Of a stretch of 64,000 nucleotides of DNA, positions 32,990 to 43,407 are shown one piece after another. Positions within the stretch are counted from its first letter, which is position 1, and every line of letters starts with the position of its first letter. A program made the translations under genes and the position numbers. The notes under the pieces were generated by a model. That model saw only the letters and a program-made list of their open reading frames with translations, was not told the DNA's origin and did not search any database. The DNA is from Macrostomum hystrix (lineage: Eukaryota; Platyhelminthes; Macrostomidae), in assembly GCA_950097015.1 (NCBI GenBank), contig CATNEN010000039.1:15470501-15534500 (forward strand). The letters run 5' to 3'.

Positions 32990-35155
32990 TTATTGTCCGG
33001 CCTCCTTACTGCCGTCGTCATTACCCTCGTCGCCATCATCGTCCGGCTCCACGCTGCCGCGGTCTTCTTCCTCGTCGCCATCATCGTCCGGCTCCATGCT
33101 GCCGCGGTCTTCTTCCTCGTCGCCATCATAGTCCGACTCCACGCTGCCGCGGTCTTCTTCCTCGTCGCGATCATCGCCCGGCTCCATGCTCCCGCCGTCT
33201 TCCTCATCCATCTTCTCTTCATCGTTGGTATCGTCGCCCCGCTCATCATCTTCTCTCGTCTCGTTGTCACGATCGTCATCTATTGTCTCTCCTAGACGCT
33301 CCGCCCTCTTTGTCATCCGCTTCAATATTCCTCCGATAAATGCAGACGGAGTAGTAGTTCCTAATTGACGCTTAAAATGCTTTCTCTCAGTGATAATCTC
33401 TGCAAATTAATGTTATAATTGTATCAATATTTTTAGTGCATAATATCTTCAAAGTTGCCTCAACACTACAGAAACTCACTTGATAGGCACTCCACAATTG
33501 GTTGGGCAATCTAGCCTTGCCTCGACGGCCCTGAATGTTGAAATGTTTTAGAACGCCTGGCCTTGCTGTGAACTCCAGCATTGAAACTACTGCGTCAGTC
33601 AGCTTCGGTATATCAGACTTAGCAATGCAGTATTGAATCTAAAACAAAAAAATAGTATAATTATATATTTATTACATTTTTCCGATCTTGATCTGGTAAT
33701 ATAAATGGCCTAATTAAGTACATAAAGAAATCGGCGGCAGCGTAATTAGCTGCTTACAATCAACTTACGTATTCGGCACGGACGTCTTCTTTTTCATCTA
33801 GCAACTGTGAGAAAGCCTCGAAAGCTCTGCGCGTTCGGACGGGCAACATGGTTAGAGAATCTGGGATGTCGATTTGCTGTCTTCCACTTGCAACTAGAGT
33901 CTTGAGCTCGAGTATATGCTCAAGTAGGAGGCCTATCCATTCTGTAATATAATAGTCAGTGAAATTGTAAATAATCAAAATGCAATACAAGGTCAGTGGT
34001 GACACAAATGCTGAACGACTTACTTTCAAGATGCTTGCAATGACACGGAGCTGTTGAAGTAGATGCCGCTGGCTCCAGACGAGCAGATAGGGCAGCTAGT
34101 GAATGAGCAGTAGAAGCAGCACCAGCCAGTGGACGAGCTGAAGCAGAGCTAGCTTGCGGACGAGCTGAAGCAGAGCTAGCTTGCGGACGAGCTGAAGCAG
34201 AGCTAGCTTGCGGACGAGCAGAAGCAGAGCTAGCTTGCGGACGAGCTGAAGCAGAGCTAGCTTGCGGACGAGCAGAAGCAGAGCTAGCTTGCGGACGAGC
34301 TGAAGCAGAGCTAGCTTGCGGACGAGCTGAAGCAGAGCTAGCTTGCGGACGAGCAGGAGAAGCAGCACCAGCTTGCGGACGAGCAGGAGAAGCAGCACCA
34401 GCTTGCGGACGAGCAGGAGAAGCAGCACCAGCTTGCGGACGAGCAGGAGAAGCAGCACCAGCTTGCGGACGAGCAGGAGAAGCAGCACCAGCTTGCGGAC
34501 GAGCAGGAGAAGCAGCACCAGCTTGCGGACGAGCAAAAGCAGAGCTAGCTTGCGGACGAGCAGGAGAAGCAGCACCAGCTTGTTGAAAGGCAGAATTAGT
34601 AGCACAGGCTTGCGGGAGGTCAGAAGCACCAACAGTCTGCTCCTTATGTGAGGACGATGCAGCAGCTGATTTAAGTGAGCAACCAGTAGGTGGAGACGGA
34701 CAAACAAAGGTTGGACACTTTTTTGCTTGCTTAGGTGTAGTGCTAGTAGTGTTGGAGTCAATAAAATATTCAACAGATCGTCGCTTTCGCTTAGAACTTG
34801 TGTCTGTGTCCGAAAACGTCCCAGAGTCTTTGGAGCGTCGCAGACGGTAAAGCAGGTACTCTAAGTCGTCTAAATTAAGTATTGGACACATTAGATAGTT
34901 TAAAAAACATAAAATGTAACAAAAATACAATATTTTAAACATTAACATACCGTTTTCCAAGTGGATTTTTAAGACATTAAATGAGGGCCAGTCCTTGCCT
35001 ACTTCGGCACTTTTTTTCACAAGACGTAAGAAAGATGCATTTAGAGCATCATGAAAATTGTTAGGTAGAAAAGCAGTTTGCTTATCATTAGCTAACCAGG
35101 TGAGTGGCAACACAACTGAGCCATCATCAAACTCAGCAAGAGCAAATCGCTTCAT
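32990..35155 (-). CDS. DUF4806-type accessory protein next to a CACTA transposase
   Basis: Five exons join in phase at GT-AG sites: 35155-34951, 34869-34024, 33941-33769, 33638-33480 and 33397-32990, giving 596 residues. The N-terminal domain reads MKRFALAEFDDGSVVLPLTW ... DWPSFNVLKIHL, the usual start of DUF4806 proteins. A basic segment (SSKRKRRSVEYF) follows, then about 170 residues of Ala/Ser/Pro repeats, then the DUF4806-like region LPVRTRRAFEAFSQLL ... DIPKLTDAVVSMLEF ... FNIQGRRGKARLPNQLW. The acidic C-terminus is made of 15-residue repeats (DEEEDRGSVEP). It begins 83 bp after the transposase stop, on the same strand. The function is unproven; binding of the element's DNA is my inference. 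The frame is intact throughout. Confidence 0.7.
33028..33207. repeat. 45-bp tandem repeat in the last exon of the DUF4806 gene
   Basis: Four units of 45 bp (the last more diverged) encode the acidic DEEEDRGSVEP repeat on the minus strand. The unit length keeps the reading frame. Confidence 0.85.
34100..34590. repeat. 27/30-bp tandem repeats in exon 2 of the DUF4806 gene
   Basis: About eight 27-bp units (encoding ASSASARPQ on the minus strand) and about seven 30-bp units (AGAASPARPQ) alternate in blocks. All unit sizes are multiples of three. Such arrays make flexible low-complexity linkers and vary in copy number. Confidence 0.85.
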
Positions 35156-35238
35156 TGTACTGAAATAAAATACTAAGGGCCTGGGCAAGCAAGATAATAA
35201 TTTAAAGATCTAACTTGTACATCAAGGAATGCTTACAC

Positions 35239-37359
35239 CTAAAATAGACCTTCAGTATGCCTTAGTGGGCAGGTCATCCATTCATTGAATGTTTCATGCA
35301 GTGGAATGGCCATTACTTTGGCATATACATTAGACAAGTTAACCTTGGTTAGTTTTTTTGACAGATTTCGCACTCCAAGTATTCCTAAGTCAGAGGAGCT
35401 AAGCACACAGTTGTAAAAAGAGCGCTTTTCTGTAAACCGTTGAGCAACCAACCAGATACCATGAGCATCTTTAATAATGTTGCATACTTTGAGAACATTT
35501 CCATTTTGAGTGCTAATATAGCTATCACGGCGCCCTAGTCTGATGCAAGTGAAGCCAAAGTTCAAACACTTAAATTGGCACACATCACTGACATTTGTAT
35601 CTATAGGAAGCACATTGCTGCTATGCTCCTTAGAGAGTTCAGGTTTTGAAGAGGTTGGCTTGCACTGACCTAAACATTGACCTTGTTCAAATACTCTGGC
35701 AACTGCTTGCTGAAGTGGCAAATTTGGCGTTCGCACTAGCCGCTTCACAAAGCACATGAAATTTTCAAACTGGAAGCAGCTGACTTCATCTATATTATTG
35801 TGGGCAAGAACATCCTCAACCAAGTGTAACAATGAATGAACATTGTACACAGCAAATTGACAACCAAACAATTGGATGCCTCCTGTTATGAAGCTGCGAC
35901 AAAGCTGACGCAAGTAGGCTATATATTCACCACTAAGATCCTTAATGTTAAGCAAAGTTACAATTACATGAAATGACAACAATAGGCTTTGAAATTCTAG
36001 ATTTTCTACTGTTGAGCTAAAAATGAAAGGGGCCAAGTACAAAAAAAACTGGCGGACAACAGTAGCTTTCCACATTCCTAAGTGCTGTAGAAGAGATGGC
36101 TTACGAGAAAAGTCACTAGGGATATAAAGCCGAATGTGTAATAACAACCTGTCTATCTGACTAATAATTCCTTGGGATACTTTAAATGGCTTGGGTCCTT
36201 CTTTCAGAAGCTTTAAAAGCATAGGGCCAATGCCACGATAAAGTAAATGCATAGGATCACAAGGAAAGCCATTGACCATATCTATAGCTAGATCCTCAAA
36301 AGGTGAGGCTGCATGGTGGTGCTCTGGTTGCAACTTCAAACGAAATGAACTATCAGTTCGAATAGCAGCATCAAGTTCAAGAAAAACTACTGCCCTTCCC
36401 TTGTTCAGGGTCTGAACATATTCAGTGGTACCGTTTTGTTCACAATGGTCACAGCCAAAGAATGCACTATGTGCCTTTACACATTTAACAAATCTACGAG
36501 CTGGAGTGTCACATATGACATAGTCTAGAATAACCTTGCGTTTTTTCCCAAGAAAACATTTGACAGAAGCAAGGACTTGCAACTCAGCAATAAGTGGTCG
36601 AAGAAATTCTTCAGCACTCTGGGGCTTTTTCTCTCCATAATATAGACCAACAAGAAATGTAGATGAAGGAATATTAGATAATGCAGCAACAATAGGCCAA
36701 AAACCACTGACAGAACTATTAAAAATTGGCAATCCATCGACACAAAGTATTATGTGTATTTCATCCAAATTAAAAATAGTATTATCTTGTTCTTTTAACT
36801 TAAAAACTTCACTAATACCATTTTCAACACCAAAATGTTGATATTTTCCTGGTTGGACATCAACTAGATTTGATTTGCCTTTACACTGAAGCAAAGTTCG
36901 AGGATCTGTTGGCAGCATAGGGTGATATGGTTTTAAAACTTTCAGCATATCTTTGATTGCAGCATGAGTAACATTGTGGTCAATAAAAACGCTTCGAAGT
37001 CTATTAGCTAAATCAAGGTCTTGTTCAAAACTGTCATCATCAGCACTTGAGTCTTTTTCTGAATCTGAATCATCTTCACAATCAATATTAGATGCTAGGC
37101 CTACTGAATCATTGTCACTCTCTTCAAGATTTCTAACTGTTTGCTCCCAGTTTATAGGCCCATTGTCACTCTGATCTTGCTCTCTAGGTTGTAAATTTGA
37201 TTCTTGATCATCATGGCTAGGCCTAGATTCAACTTCTTGATTGTGGTATTCAGCCATGATGATGTCTTGCTGATCAATTGTGTCATCTTCACTGCTACTA
37301 GAATTTGTGACAACACATATTTTCATCAAACTTTTGGATTGCTGTTTGAATGACTGCAT
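35239..37359 (-). CDS. CACTA/EnSpm-type transposase, intact 706 residues
   Basis: A single unbroken frame. The N-terminal 120 residues are acidic. The catalytic core shows D208 in LCVDGLPIFNSS followed by FWPIVAAL, D284 in VICDTPARRF, a zinc-type pair C303/C306 in GCDHC, and D368-P-M-H371 in the D-x2-H motif. These are the defining motifs of the CACTA branch of DDE transposases, which cut and join element ends in the nucleus. The C-terminal half is helical and ends in a conserved tail. It is the best preserved CACTA transposase in the window and the only one I see without frameshift, stop or lost catalytic residue. The DUF4806-type gene follows on the same strand. Terminal inverted repeats for this pair were not found. 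Confidence 0.85.
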   Translation of the reverse strand: MQSFKQQSKSLMKICVVTNSSSSEDDTIDQQDIIMAEYHNQEVESRPSHDDQESNLQPREQDQSDNGPINWEQTVRNLEESDNDSVGLASNIDCEDDSDSEKDSSADDDSFEQDLDLANRLRSVFIDHNVTHAAIKDMLKVLKPYHPMLPTDPRTLLQCKGKSNLVDVQPGKYQHFGVENGISEVFKLKEQDNTIFNLDEIHIILCVDGLPIFNSSVSGFWPIVAALSNIPSSTFLVGLYYGEKKPQSAEEFLRPLIAELQVLASVKCFLGKKRKVILDYVICDTPARRFVKCVKAHSAFFGCDHCEQNGTTEYVQTLNKGRAVVFLELDAAIRTDSSFRLKLQPEHHHAASPFEDLAIDMVNGFPCDPMHLLYRGIGPMLLKLLKEGPKPFKVSQGIISQIDRLLLHIRLYIPSDFSRKPSLLQHLGMWKATVVRQFFLYLAPFIFSSTVENLEFQSLLLSFHVIVTLLNIKDLSGEYIAYLRQLCRSFITGGIQLFGCQFAVYNVHSLLHLVEDVLAHNNIDEVSCFQFENFMCFVKRLVRTPNLPLQQAVARVFEQGQCLGQCKPTSSKPELSKEHSSNVLPIDTNVSDVCQFKCLNFGFTCIRLGRRDSYISTQNGNVLKVCNIIKDAHGIWLVAQRFTEKRSFYNCVLSSSDLGILGVRNLSKKLTKVNLSNVYAKVMAIPLHETFNEWMTCPLRHTEGLF

Positions 37360-38070
37360 TGTTCAGTGACTAGGTTTTCTATAAGTATAAGCCTTGAAGA
37401 GACAAATTAAAGATGTTTATGAAAATTAGAAAATTAGCTCTCAATAAAAGTCACTTTAAATTTATACTGTATTGCAAACTGTGAAATCAGTTATTATTAT
37501 ACCTAGCTAGTTACAATTATCAGTGTTATCACTAACACTAACTACCCAATTGATAAATTACATTATAAAAAATTGACATTGTAGGCCTATTGTATGGAGA
37601 AATACTAAAATGTAGTCATGGCATGTAAACTAGTAAAGAAAAACAGATTTAACATAAAGAATAGTGCTTCGGATTTTACTAGCTTATGTAACTATTATTT
37701 GCTATTACAATTTGAATTACACCACCAAGTGTTGCTGAGAATAAGTAATAATTCTAATTATTAGAATTAATTATTTCTAATTCAGATGGTAAAGGTGTAA
37801 CGGAAAGCGGAAAATTTTGAGACAGCGAGACACGCACGAAAAGTGGTTTAAATTTTTTCAACACAAACAAATCTGAATTTGTAATTCAAAAATCTATACA
37901 CAATATTATTACTTACATTTCCAAAACCATTTTATTTATTTCTTTAATTATTTTTCTTGCAATATCCCATAAATTAAATTTTCTTTCGTCTTGGTTTTTG
38001 TACGCGTTCTCTTATACGAATCTGTTTCGTATTCTATGGAACCTATTTTTTCTAGGTCCCAAAAAGCTAA
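37360..38070. other. Non-coding spacer upstream of the intact transposase
   Basis: About 700 bp, AT-rich. It should hold the promoter of the transposase at 35239-37359 and the left part of copy A2, but no element end can be identified with confidence. Confidence 0.45.
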
Positions 38071-39521
38071 CTAAGACATGCTGAAATTCTCGTTTAGCAT
38101 ATACTTCCTATAAAGCACAGTATTATCGATCACTAGTAAAGTAAAAAGGGAACTAAAATGCATGTTGAAAATTGGTGATGTAGTTACGTACGGGAGACCC
38201 ATGGGCAACGTAAAAATGTTGCTCGGGAGACATGGTGTCAATTTGGGCTTGAGCAAGACGGCAAGCAAGGTGCCTTCCTTTTTCGGGTAGAAAAAAACAG
38301 AAAACAAATTTTCCACATAACACCAAGCAGCACAAGATGCATATATTCTGGTGGGAAACTAGATCGCAGAGGCACAATTGAAACTAGAGGAGAGAGGCCA
38401 TTCTGATTGTTTTCTAAGTTTTTTGCATAGGAAGCGTCCGACCGAATTGGGCTGCCGGTTCCAACAAAAGCAACGCGATTAGAGTGATATTCTCCTTTTT
38501 GTTGGCAGTAGCCACACCCATAGTAACCCGTGTGGGACTTAATGCACTGAAGGAACGCACGGGCAGAAGCATCACAAACAAACACTATTTTAGCTAGACA
38601 AAAGCTGCAATTCTGTAGAATGAACATTTCATGTCTTTGAAGATCTGAGATCATATCCAGCAGGGGCACGATCAATTTTTGAAGGTCCGGTTTTCCGAGT
38701 CCAGCATACAATCCTAATGGGAAAGGTCCCTCATTGTTAATGAGCACTAGTATAGGCCAGAGACCATAGTTGGAGCCAGAAAAAAGTGGCAGACCGTCTA
38801 CGTTAATTAAAAGAGTTAGAGGAATTATATGCCTAGCAAGGTTGTAGGACTTGAATGCTCTCTTTCTTAAAAGCAGACTGATGGTCTCCGTGAGAGAAAA
38901 ATGGGCGTACTTGGAGTGGCTTACTTCGACGCTGTGGGCGACTCCATCAGGTTCCTCATGCATTGTTCGAAGTAGGTGGACGCTCGGAGGACAGTCAATT
39001 CCATGCTTGCGAAGAATGGACAACAGCAGTTGCATTTTATTGCGCGACAAATTGCAAGCTAAGTAGAAAAAGTACAAGTCCATTGCCAAATTAGGACTCG
39101 TCTCCTGACTTGCGGGTGGAGATAAATCTTCAATAAACTCTAGCACATTGGCACTTGCATCTTCAAAGATTACTTCGCCTTCGTCGCTGCTTGGCTCCGC
39201 ATCTTCGGGTAAAGCTGAGGGCTGCGAGGCACATGTTCCTTCGATTGACGGGCAGCTCGAAGGGCAGCCCAGCTCTGAGAAACCAGGAACTGAGGTCAGG
39301 GACAGGACTGAGGCGCCGCCGTCGCACAAATCAGAGGCACCGGAGTCGTCGATTAGGGAGTTGGCCTCTGCCAGTTCAGAGACACCTGGTCTGTCAGTGC
39401 TGTCACTAAGCCCCACCTCTGGGGCAGAAGACACGTCAGGGTCAGACGATTGCTCCAATACAAAATCGATTTCGGAAGCTGTTTTTCTTTTCGCAGCACG
39501 ACGCAGTTGGCGGAAGCTCAT
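38071..39521 (-). pseudogene. CACTA-type transposase, copy A2 (internally deleted)
   Basis: It starts MSFRQLRRAAKRKTASEIDF, with a long acidic/Ser-rich N-terminus, and keeps the full catalytic block: Asp in LINVDGLPLFSGS, WP, Asp in VFVCDASARAF, GCGYC, and PPEYMHLVLLG. Right after this the frame slips (about 38238-38290) and most of the C-terminal half present in copy A1 is missing. The last stretch, in other frames to 38071, regains an IDNTV tail like that of the transposase at 17402. Both ends of the gene with the middle gone indicates an internal deletion, usual for non-autonomous CACTA elements. Confidence 0.75.
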
Positions 39522-41534
39522 TGTACTGAAGGCTGAAACTATGTCATGTGTATTCGGTTATAGACAGAATAAATGAAGCTACTGGATACAAAGTCAAAAC
39601 CCAACTAGAATTCGATTTTTTGCTGACCTATCAGTCTGCACAATGTCAGAGAAGGGAATTCGGCTCAAAAATTAGCATGATAACTAATAAAACACACTTA
39701 GACAAAATGAAACTCATTTAAGCTCCAGATATAAGTCATAATTCATACTCGATAATTGACACATTTCATAGAAGGCTTCCTTAGGTTAAGACTAAACTAA
39801 GATTAACTAAGATTAAACTAAGAACCCAAAGGCCAAGACTTGCTGCGCAAGTGTCTTATACCTAGTCTAGTATAAGTATAGTCTTGATGCCCAGTTGTTG
39901 TATTACAATATAAATAATGCCAGATCAATATCTCACAATACCTAGCCATATAGTCCATATAGAGTTTTGCAAGATAAGGGTCTTTGTATAATACTATAAT
40001 TACTAGTCCTAAAAGGAACTAATAGTGCTTTGTATTAGCAACCAAACCAATAGATATTGGGGCACTGGTTAAGCTTCTATCATTTAATTATTTTTTTTTC
40101 AAAGCTATACCAAAAATTGTTTTCTTATTATGTAATATATTTCATCATTTTAACTATATCTTCATATATTTTCTATTTAGATTAGGCTGCTCTTAGTCTT
40201 AGATTTAGATATAAAGTTCTAATTATATCATCAATCATTATCATAAAAGGTATTTCTATTTGAATAGAAGACTTCTTCAAAGTTAAAACATATAATTTTA
40301 GGCTTTAGACATTGGTGCAAATTTAAATTCAAAATAATTAAGCAAAGATAAAGAATCTTAGTCATTGCCATTGGCCTATTCATTGCCAATATAGCCACAT
40401 AGTCAAGAAAGTGTCTATTTGCCTAGAAAATTCTGTGACACAACAGTGTCTGCTTTATGAGCCACTGGCACATATGGTGCACAAAATGGTTTGAAGCATA
40501 GACTAGTAGCATACTCAATACAGAGGTTTTGTAATATAGACCAATATAGTGCATATGGCATAGAGAATGGTTTGAAATATGTTCCAATAGACCAATAATG
40601 GGATATATATGGTGCATAAAAAATGTTGGCAGGATTTGAGGTTCTGATTTTCAGTATAAAAGAAAGTGATAATAAATGATTTAAATTAAATAAAACAATA
40701 AGGAGATATAAAAATAATCATTTTATTAATATTTATATTTTAAAGTCCTAATAATAATAAAAATTTTGCTTTTATATAAGTTATATAATGAGAGCACATA
40801 GTTTTTCATTTTGCTTTGTTCAAATTCACTTTAAAGATGAATTTGTTTTCCATGTTTCTCAGAAACTGTTTTATTGGCAAACGCAACAAATTTTTTCTTG
40901 GAGCATGCTTTTTGGCATATATGGCACAATTTTATTTTTTCTCTTTGGTGCATGGTGCACAACTATTTTTTATCATGAAAAATGTTCCAGTTATGACGAA
41001 GTTTCGGTCCCAATGTATAGGCGTAGCGGTTCGGTCTATTTGAATAGCAGTAAGGTAAATTGTTATTCGGCAGTAAATTGGGTCTTCAAATAACGAGATC
41101 GCTTAACGGTGAATGCTGGCTATATGACTTAGAGATATGTTAGATGAATCAAGATTCACTTGAAAGCAGTTACGGCTACAGTTGAAATTAGCCAGACTTA
41201 AATAATAGCCAGCACTCAGTCGTAGAACCAGAACCAGGCACGGGGGAGCCTTCCTGGAAAGGCCTAATTAGCACATTTGAATACGAACTACGACTATGTA
41301 GTACACTAAAACAAAACCATTATAAATATATATGGAAAACCGAAGAAATATCCCTAACAAATATAGCTAACGAAAATAATGCACTTAATTAGAAATAGCA
41401 TATTAAAATTACATTAAATTAGAGAGACAACGTCACACAGTATATACTTGGACACCTTCCTAACTATGATATTGCCATAGGGCCTAGCCTATATTATAGC
41501 ATTTATATTCAGGACAAAATTTGAGTAAATTTAA
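39522..41534. other. AT-rich stretch with a foldback repeat
   Basis: About 2 kb without coding content. Between about 40060 and 40400, inverted arms related to the foldback at 20399-20705 are visible (ATCATTTAATTATTTTTTTT... against GGTGCAAATTTAAATTCAAA). At about 40390 there is a CATAGTCAAGAAAGTG stretch resembling the end of the MITE family at 31453, with no matching partner. Confidence 0.45.
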
Positions 41535-41663
41535 CTTTTAACTTTTATTAACGAAGTTAAATTTATTTTTTTTAAGTTAACTAAAGTTAAAGTTAAAGTT
41601 AAAGTTTTTTGTTAACGCTTATTAACTTAACGAAGTTAAAAAATCTAACAATGCCCAACACTG
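41535..41663. repeat. GTTAA-rich transposon end
   Basis: Tandem AAAGTTAAAGTTAAAG and related GTTAAC units end in CAATGCCCAACACTG, the complement of CAGTGTTGGGCATTG, which resembles hAT-type termini. The other end was not found. Confidence 0.45.
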
Positions 41664-41702
41664 CATAAATATAGTCTTTACTCTTTACTAAATTCAGAAA
41701 AA

Positions 41703-42137
41703 TCACTTCAAAAAATAGTGACAAAGCATAATCAGCCGGGACAGTGTCCTGTCTGACAACCGGGACCTGACCTTTGATAGAAAAAGGCCACTAGCAGAAA
41801 ATGACCGCTCGGCTTCAACACTTGTTGGCGGAATTAGTAGAAGCTTATCGAAAAGCTGTGTCAGCAGTGTTCCCCGCTGATGCGCAATGCGAAGGAACTC
41901 CAGTTCACGGCCAATGCGACTCTCCAGAGTTGAGCATACTTGCAGTTGCAGTTGAGGACTTTTGTTGCCAGTTATTTTTTCTCCAAAGTGCAAAAATTGT
42001 GACTCTGAGACATAATTTAAATAAAAAACCCATTAAAAACCGTCAAAAAACCGGACAAAAAAACGTTTTTTTTAGAACCGGTTTTCCTGCTAAAAACCGT
42101 TTTTTTAAACCGGTTTTAAAACCGGTTGGCATCCCTA
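41703..42137 (-). pseudogene. hAT transposase C-terminal fragment and terminus
   Basis: Ninety-six residues match the hAT C-terminal dimerisation domain: LLLIPPTSVEAERSFSASG, FLSKVRSRLSD, then the closing helix. Beyond it (to 42137) the DNA carries AACCGGTTTT-type repeats ending in GGTTGGCATCCCTA, the complement of a TAGGGATGCC hAT-like terminus. The catalytic N-terminal parts are missing, so this is a relic. It abuts repeat R1. Confidence 0.8.
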
Positions 42138-42335
42138 GTTCCTACCTCTTGAAGCATTTCGTAAGTTTTCTTGCATTGCCTGATGGACAATTAAGGACGT
42201 GCAAACAAAGGGGAAAATCTTTTTGTAAATCTGTATTTTAAGATCTAATTTGTAGGTTTTTTTAGATCTAGAGATTAGAGAATTATCCTGTGCTTGTTGT
42301 AAAGTGGGCACTGAAAATTAATATAATCTGTTTTG
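42138..42335. repeat. Repeat R1, left half
   Basis: It matches 27548-27740 apart from a few substitutions and a small indel, and ends with CTGTTTTG (42328-42335), one copy of the 8-bp target duplication of the P-type transposon that follows. Confidence 0.9.
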
Positions 42336-43407
42336 CAAGGACTACTTAAGTATCGTTTATAGAAGGACGCTGCACTCGCGGTTCGTGTAATTTTTTTTGA
42401 AGGCCAATTTTCGCCGAAAAATACATTAACGAGATACAAAAAATTCACGATTTTCATCTTCAATGGCTTGCTCAGACTGACTACAACCCTGCTGAAAAGA
42501 AAAAACTGCTGAAACTTATCAAAAAGACCTAGTGTATTCGCTCCTCTATTGTATTTCGCCAAGTTAGTGTCCTTGACACGTTTACTTTTAAATACTTCGT
42601 ATTTTTTCGAGGGTTTTCAATTCTGTAATGTTAAATGTTAAAGGTTGGATTAAAGTGTTAGTTTCTCTCAATAATCAGTAGTTTCTTTAGCATTCTATGA
42701 TGACTGCTTTCTATGTCTTTATTTGTTTGGTAAATTTAAATTAGCTATAGACATTCTATATTAAATGTTAGTCTATACCCTGGCTATGCCTGATATATAA
42801 TAATATCTAGGGCCTACTATGCTTTTTTAGCATGTTCTACAAAAATGTTGTGTAGAAAGGACCTACTGATTAGTTTATGAGTAGATCGTTATAAAGTATT
42901 ATTCTTAATTTGAAGGTAGATAGATATTAGATACTTGCATATTGTATAGAAGGTACTAATTTTACTATTCTGTCAAATATCTGTAGATTAGGCTTCTTAA
43001 ACGGTTCTACTGGATACAAAAGTTCTATTTTCAGACTTGTCTTGAAACTTTATATTTTATTTAAATGATAGGCCTAACAACATATTGAATTTATTTCTGC
43101 TGTTTGGAGAGCAGTTTTTTAACCTAGTCTAGTTTAATGGAACCAAGATATATTCAATACTCAGGCCTTGCATTGAATTTAAAATATAAATATTTATATA
43201 TAGAAAGTGATTCTAAAGGAAAATGCGTATAATAGACTTTAGAAGACAAATTTTCAACTTTAGTAATACTATTGAAGTGATTTAGTATAGAATTGATTAT
43301 ATTGGCCTGTTGGGATAAAAGCAATACAGTATTGTAGCAATTTTTTTACTAGATATAATGTATAGAAGCTGTATATATTTCTTTTTGTTAGCTTCAGAAT
43401 TTCTGCA

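Noticed and set aside
40788-41093. Open frame of 101 residues with hydrophobic segments.
   Set aside because: AT-rich chance frame, no domain, no conserved neighbour.
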